Shown: positions 59,640-64,000 of the stretch, piece after piece | Position numbering within the stretch: position 1 is the first letter of the stretch | How the letters are laid out: each line of letters begins with the position of its first letter | Made by a program: the position numbers and the translations under genes | From: Flavobacterium supellecticarium | GTDB lineage: Bacteria > Bacteroidota > Bacteroidia > Flavobacteriales > Flavobacteriaceae | Direction of reading: 5' to 3' | DNA: 64,000 nt | NCBI RefSeq assembly: GCF_004801375.1 | Contig: NZ_SSNZ01000001.1 | Location: 962,606 to 1,026,605 of the forward strand | The notes under the pieces: model-generated | Databases searched by the model: none | Seen by the model: the letters and a program-made list of their open reading frames with translations, nothing else | What the model was told of the DNA's origin: nothing

Positions 59640-61586
59640 TTACATTGAAATAATGATGAATTCACTTCTGCGGTTTAGCTGGTGTTCTGCTTCGGAACAT
59701 GGCACGCCATCGGCACATTTGTTCAGCAGTTGTGTCTCACCATAGCCTTTCCCGGTTAAACGGGAAGGATCAATGCCTTGTTTCACCATCCATGCGATAG
59801 TCGATTTTGCTCTTCTATCGGACAAACGTTCATTATATTGATGTGTCTGACGACTATCGGTATGCGAACGTACATCGATTTTCATCTTCGGATAGTCTTT
59901 CATCACTTCTACAATCTTCGCCAGATCTACCGCAGCATCCGGACGAATATTCCATTTATCCAAATCGAAATAGATGATTTTGATTCCGAATGTTTTTGCT
60001 AAATCGTCTCCGGTTTGTACTGGTTTAACGGTTTTATCCAAGGCAACCGGTAAATTGGTTGTTCCGGAAACTTCCGGAATGATTACACTAATTTCACGGG
60101 TGTTGTACTCTGGCAATTCGGCTTTTACAAAATACTTGTGTTTACAATCCACTTCTCCGAAATTGTAATTTCCGTTAGCATCCGTCGTGATCGTTTTTAA
60201 AACTTTAAAATTTTCGTCAAACAAAGTAACCGTAGCATTTTGCAAAGGCGCACCGGTTTCCGAATCGGTTACCACGCCGGCTAACAACTGCTCACAGGCA
60301 TATTGCAACGGAATGTTTTCGATAAAGGTGTAAATATCATCCGCTCCTTGTCCGCCATCGCGGTTTGAAGTCAGGAATCCTTTTTTGGTAGAAGGATTGA
60401 TCAAGAAAGCAAAATCATCTTTCGGACTATTTGCTGGTGCACCGATATTCATTACCTTTTTATAAGTACCATCGTTTGTCGGTTTTGAAACAAAAATATC
60501 CAGTCCACCCAAACCTAAATGTCCGTCGGAAGCAAAATACAATTCATTATTTTCCGACACAAACGGAAAGGTTTCCCGCCCGGGTGTATTGATGGTTGGC
60601 CCAAGGTTTTGCGGTGTTCCAAAACTTCCGTCAGTTTTAATTTCGACTTTAAAGATATCCGACTGTCCTAAGGTTCCCGGCATATTCGAAACAAAATACA
60701 GTGTTTTTTCATCCGGACTTAAAGTCGGGTGCGCCACACTATAACTGTCGCTATTAAACGGTAACTCCGTCACATTTGTCCACTTTCCATCTTTTAACGT
60801 CGCTCTGTAAACTTTTAGCAAGGTTGTTTTCGCATTATCTTTACCTTTCTTTCCGTTGTTAAAGTTATTACGGGTAAAGTACATGGTATTTCCGTCTTTG
60901 GTAAAAACCGGAGTGGCTTCGTGAAAGCGGGTATTGATTTCTCTGGCAAAACGCTCCGGTTGTGATAGTGAGCCATCCTGATTGATCGTTACCGCATACA
61001 TATTGGTGAACGATTCGCCAGTCCAGGTGTGTACTCTTTTGCTAAACACTCCAGACGTATCCCGAGCCGAAACAAATACCATTTTATCACCGGTAAAAGC
61101 ACTTCCGTAATCGGAATATTGTGAATTGATTCCGGCATTATCGATGGTAAACCGTCCGGAATTCCGTTTAATCACTTCCAGATAATCCGTTTGGTTCTGG
61201 TACATTTTTCCCCGGATATCACTGGCATTTTTCTCGTGGAATTTAGCCAGCATCCGGTTCGCTTTTTCATAATCCCCAACCGATTTTAGCGATTGGGCAT
61301 AGCGGTAATAATATTCCGCTTCCACATCCTGCGACAGCGCAAATAATTCGCCATACCATTTTGCAGCCTGATCCAATTTCCCGTTAAAATAATAGGAATC
61401 GCCCAGTTTTTCTAACACTTCTACCGATTTATAACCTTTGTCGGCTATTTTTTCGTAGGTTTTAATCGCATCGATATAGGCATAATTATCATATTCCTTA
61501 TTCGCTGTTTTTATTTTCCCGCTTTGTGAATAGACTCCGGTCGAAACCAACATCATCAAGCCGAATTGCAATACTATTTTTTTCAT
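59640..61586 (-). CDS. PorE-like OmpA-family lipoprotein/outer-membrane protein of the T9SS
   Basis: 648 residues with a signal peptide (1-20, ending VYSQ). Domain order: TPR-like helices (about 20-120), a WD40-like PD40 propeller (about 165-415, TPVFTKDGNTMYFTRNNF and HPTLSPDEKTLYFVSNMPG), a carboxypeptidase-regulatory-like domain (about 430-510), and an OmpA C-terminal domain (about 531-648, KIIYFDLDKWNIRPDAA and SHTDSRQTHQYNERLSDRRA) that binds peptidoglycan. This order is that of PorE-type T9SS components. It is downstream of PorP/SprF (14 bp) and the type B adhesin. Confidence 0.92.
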   Translation of the reverse strand: MKKIVLQFGLMMLVSTGVYSQSGKIKTANKEYDNYAYIDAIKTYEKIADKGYKSVEVLEKLGDSYYFNGKLDQAAKWYGELFALSQDVEAEYYYRYAQSLKSVGDYEKANRMLAKFHEKNASDIRGKMYQNQTDYLEVIKRNSGRFTIDNAGINSQYSDYGSAFTGDKMVFVSARDTSGVFSKRVHTWTGESFTNMYAVTINQDGSLSQPERFAREINTRFHEATPVFTKDGNTMYFTRNNFNNGKKGKDNAKTTLLKVYRATLKDGKWTNVTELPFNSDSYSVAHPTLSPDEKTLYFVSNMPGTLGQSDIFKVEIKTDGSFGTPQNLGPTINTPGRETFPFVSENNELYFASDGHLGLGGLDIFVSKPTNDGTYKKVMNIGAPANSPKDDFAFLINPSTKKGFLTSNRDGGQGADDIYTFIENIPLQYACEQLLAGVVTDSETGAPLQNATVTLFDENFKVLKTITTDANGNYNFGEVDCKHKYFVKAELPEYNTREISVIIPEVSGTTNLPVALDKTVKPVQTGDDLAKTFGIKIIYFDLDKWNIRPDAAVDLAKIVEVMKDYPKMKIDVRSHTDSRQTHQYNERLSDRRAKSTIAWMVKQGIDPSRLTGKGYGETQLLNKCADGVPCSEAEHQLNRRSEFIIISM

Positions 61587-61600
61587 AATCCTTTTATTAA

Positions 61601-62515
61601 TTAGAAGAATCTCGGAGACGTTATTCTGTTATTTCTGTTAAACAATTCGAATCTCAGGAAAATTTCATGCGATCCTGAATTATAGTCAGCCAGTTTTGTG
61701 GTTTCCATATCGTAAGCATATCCGGCAAACAAACCGTTTGTAATCTGAAATCCAACCATAGCACTGCAAGCTGCATCCCAACGGTAGGCTAATCCGGCTG
61801 TAAATTTCTCATACAACAGGAAATTGGCCGACAGGTCTACCTGTAACGGTGCTCCTTTTACTACTTTGGTTAGTAAAGCCGGTTTGAATTTTACATCGGA
61901 ACCCAATTCGAACACATGTCCGGCGATCAGGTAGTAATGCATATTCTCTTTGGCTGTCGATTGTGAGCTTTTGTCGTAATGTTTGGTTTCCAAAAAATTC
62001 GGCACTGAAATCCCTACATAGGTTTTATCGGAATGCAAATAGATTCCGGCACCGAAATTGGGAGAAAACTTATGATCAATATTATTCTGAAAACGTGGAT
62101 CTGCCCCATCATAAATATTCAGTTTTGTAAAGTCGACATTTAATAAATGTGCCGTGGCTTTTAAACCGAAAGACAACTTAAAGCGTTCGGATGTATTGAT
62201 GGTATATGAAAAATCTGCTGAAATCGCATTTTCATCTGCCGGCCCGATTCTGTCATTTACAAAAGACAGACCCAATCCGAGATTACTATTATTAAGTGGT
62301 GTATTGAGCGACACGGCATTTGTTACCGGTGCCCCTTCCAATCCTACCCATTGTGTACGGTGTAATCCGAAAATACTCATCACGCCACGGGAACCGGCAT
62401 AGGCCGGGTTGACATTAATGGTATTGTACATATATTGGGTATACTGAGCATCCTGCTGGGCAAATCCACCGATACCGGTTAACAGTAAAACGAAAAGTAT
62501 AAATTTTGTTCTCAT
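61601..62515 (-). CDS. PorP/SprF family T9SS outer-membrane protein
   Basis: 304 residues with a signal peptide (1-19, ending GGFAQ). The family start is QDAQYTQYMYNTINVNPAYA followed by GSRGVMSIFGLHRTQWVG, then GAPVTNAVSLNTPLNNSNLG. The rest is a beta barrel. PorP-type proteins attach the type B sorting-domain adhesins at the surface, and SprF is needed for SprB. Encoded 52 bp after the adhesin gene and 14 bp before the PorE-like gene, forming a full type B unit. Confidence 0.93.
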   Translation of the reverse strand: MRTKFILFVLLLTGIGGFAQQDAQYTQYMYNTINVNPAYAGSRGVMSIFGLHRTQWVGLEGAPVTNAVSLNTPLNNSNLGLGLSFVNDRIGPADENAISADFSYTINTSERFKLSFGLKATAHLLNVDFTKLNIYDGADPRFQNNIDHKFSPNFGAGIYLHSDKTYVGISVPNFLETKHYDKSSQSTAKENMHYYLIAGHVFELGSDVKFKPALLTKVVKGAPLQVDLSANFLLYEKFTAGLAYRWDAACSAMVGFQITNGLFAGYAYDMETTKLADYNSGSHEIFLRFELFNRNNRITSPRFF

Positions 62516-62567
62516 TTTTATTTTGTTTTATAAACCCGGGGTACTGTAATTTCCCCCGGGACTTCAT

Positions 62568-64000
62568 TTATCTATTACTATACAGGTATCCGTTTTTCTC
62601 ATGTGTCACCCCATCGGCTGTGGTATACTTCAGGATATAGAAGTAGGTTCCGTCCGGTAATGGTTCGGACGAACTAATCGTCGATCTTCCGTCTGAGTAG
62701 CCTTTGAATACTTTATCGTTGTTGTTGTATCCTTTGGTTTCGAATACCTGAACACCCCAACGGTTAAAGATCAATACTTCGTTATTCGGATAACATTCGA
62801 TACCGGCGATATATAAGATATCGTTGCTTCCATCTCCGTTTGGAGAAATCGCATTAAACACATTGATCGTACAACCATCTACTTTTATTACGGTTGGATT
62901 GTTTCCTACCAGGTCGTGATCATCCGAACTGTCGGTTACCACTTCACCTTGCGGGCTCGTTCCGTTTACAAAAGCCTGATTGCTTACCGAACCGGCAATA
63001 ATGTCCGCCTGAGTGATTACATAAACCGCAGTAAACGTCGTACTATCACTTGCTCCTACTGCCAGATTAATTGGCCCACCACTTACGACCACACCTGGTA
63101 GCGGATCGGTAACCATTACATTTGACAAGCTTGTATTTCCGGTATTGGTAACCGTAAAGCTGTAGGTTATGGTTTCTCCGGCCTGAGCAATACCATCGTG
63201 GTTGTTATCGTTAAACACACCTGTTTTGATCAATGCAATACCCGGTGTCTGAATTAACGGTGTTACGGTACAATCCGGACAAGCTGGATCTACCAACGGA
63301 TCGTTCGGATCAATAGGTGTCGGATCTTCCGAATCCTCTACTACCGTACTTCCATCCGGAGCCGTACCTTCAACAAATGCCAGGTTATAAACTGCTCCTT
63401 CATCAATGTCAGATTGTGTGATCGTGTATAACGCTGTAAATGTCGTGCTATTTGTCATACCCGGCTCCAGACTACTTAAAGGTCCACCGGTTACCGCTAC
63501 TATCGGATCACTGATTGTGATGTTTGTGATCGTTACATTTCCGGTATTGGTTACGGTGAACGTATAGGCAATTGTATCACCAACGTTTACAATTCCATCG
63601 CCATTGGTATCCTGATATACTCCGTCTTTATATAAAGCCAACTGTGGATTTTGCGGTAAAGTCGTTACCGTTGGCGTATCGTTCGTTGTACTGGTTCCTG
63701 AGGTATCCTGAACCGGATTACCCTGTGGCGATGTACCACTTGCAATAGCCGTGTTACTAATCTGACCATTATTAATGTCTGATTGCGTCAATACATAAGT
63801 AGCTGTAGCCGTTCCGATAGCGCCCGGTGCTAATGTAGCCGGCGTTACCGCTAAGTTAGTTACACCTAATAAGGCATCGTTGATCACAAGACCGTTAACC
63901 GTTACGTTACCCGTATTGGTTACGGTAAAGGTATAGGTAATTGTCTCACCTACCTGTGCAAAAGTATCCGCGTTGGTATCGTTAAACACCGCTGTTTTTA
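62568..64000 (-). CDS. Gliding-motility-type adhesin with DUF11 repeats and T9SS type B signal, 5' end beyond window
   Basis: At least 477 residues are visible, running off the right edge. The repeat units of about 115-125 residues are DUF11-like (YTFTVTNTGN with xxVTDP or INDA, then TQSDI and QVxNxAxxSGTSPQG). Three copies are visible (about 63,610-64,000, 63,240-63,600 and 62,880-63,240). The C-terminal 100 residues are the CHU_C / gliding-motility-associated domain: FNAISPNGDGSNDILYIAGI, VLIFNRWGVQVFETKGYNN and LPDGTYFYILKYTTADG. The Cys pair in CPDCTVTP and the 5' portion cannot be judged. A cell-surface adhesin exported by T9SS and held by the PorP/SprF protein encoded next. Confidence 0.9.
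   Translation of the reverse strand, partial: KTAVFNDTNADTFAQVGETITYTFTVTNTGNVTVNGLVINDALLGVTNLAVTPATLAPGAIGTATATYVLTQSDINNGQISNTAIASGTSPQGNPVQDTSGTSTTNDTPTVTTLPQNPQLALYKDGVYQDTNGDGIVNVGDTIAYTFTVTNTGNVTITNITISDPIVAVTGGPLSSLEPGMTNSTTFTALYTITQSDIDEGAVYNLAFVEGTAPDGSTVVEDSEDPTPIDPNDPLVDPACPDCTVTPLIQTPGIALIKTGVFNDNNHDGIAQAGETITYSFTVTNTGNTSLSNVMVTDPLPGVVVSGGPINLAVGASDSTTFTAVYVITQADIIAGSVSNQAFVNGTSPQGEVVTDSSDDHDLVGNNPTVIKVDGCTINVFNAISPNGDGSNDILYIAGIECYPNNEVLIFNRWGVQVFETKGYNNNDKVFKGYSDGRSTISSSEPLPDGTYFYILKYTTADGVTHEKNGYLYSNR

Noticed and set aside
1..64000. tRNA, rRNA or prophage genes
   Set aside because: I looked for cloverleaf-like segments, conserved rRNA blocks and phage structural genes and found none that I could support.

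Overview
The window looks like a stretch of chromosome from a Flavobacterium-like member of the Flavobacteriaceae (Bacteroidota). The evidence is the AT-rich sequence, several secreted proteins with type IX secretion (T9SS) C-terminal signals, a PorP/SprF protein next to a gliding-motility type B adhesin, GLPGLI, DUF2480 and DUF4834 family proteins, and -7 boxes of the Bacteroidota form TAnnTTTG before many genes. I saw no rRNA, tRNA, CRISPR array, insertion sequence or prophage.

Layout. 1-3695 is an RND efflux pump (adaptor plus a permease cut by the left edge). 3851-6032 holds a small exported protein, a MerR-like DNA-binding protein and a decayed choloylglycine-hydrolase-family pseudogene. 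6060-13840 holds secreted proteins: a T9SS esterase, a 1471-residue adhesin with internally duplicated lamin-tail modules, and a lipoprotein that joins a fimbrillin-like N-terminus to an IdeS/Mac-like (C66) cysteine protease. 14114-15367 is a PLP decarboxylase. 15438-19628 is an ankyrin / DUF2271 / PepSY-flavoreductase operon with a possible Fur-type operator. 19760-20710 holds a 59-residue membrane protein and a lipoprotein. 20917-22777 is a divergent pair of units, FMN reductase plus DUF2480 against a SufR-like regulator, with overlapping promoters and an inverted repeat between them.

22852-30313 is mostly housekeeping: a DEAD-box helicase, a BatA-domain protein, a dihydroorotase-like protein lacking its metal motif, an esterase, lipoproteins and an MBL hydrolase. 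30604-31290 is a TetR regulator with a perfect palindrome in front. 31695-37038 is a cassette of a small secreted protein, GLPGLI protein, TonB-receptor-like barrel and zinc metalloprotease lipoprotein. 37339-43919 carries a conserved unknown protein, bcp, a cluster-less nth, an ECF sigma factor with a 47-residue partner ORF, and uvrA. 44100-48148 carries two tandem M28 peptidases between small secreted proteins. 48227-53419 is a surface-polysaccharide-type operon (YfhO, glycosyltransferase, flippase). 53500-59628 holds DUF4834, an outer-membrane-like protein, a GNAT protein, two palindromic repeats, an LVIVD lipoprotein, an alpha-oxoamine synthase and a small membrane protein. 59640-64000 is a T9SS type B set: adhesin (cut by the right edge), PorP/SprF and PorE-like OmpA protein.

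The window is dominated by envelope and secretion functions. All functional calls rest on motif recognition by eye; no database search was run.
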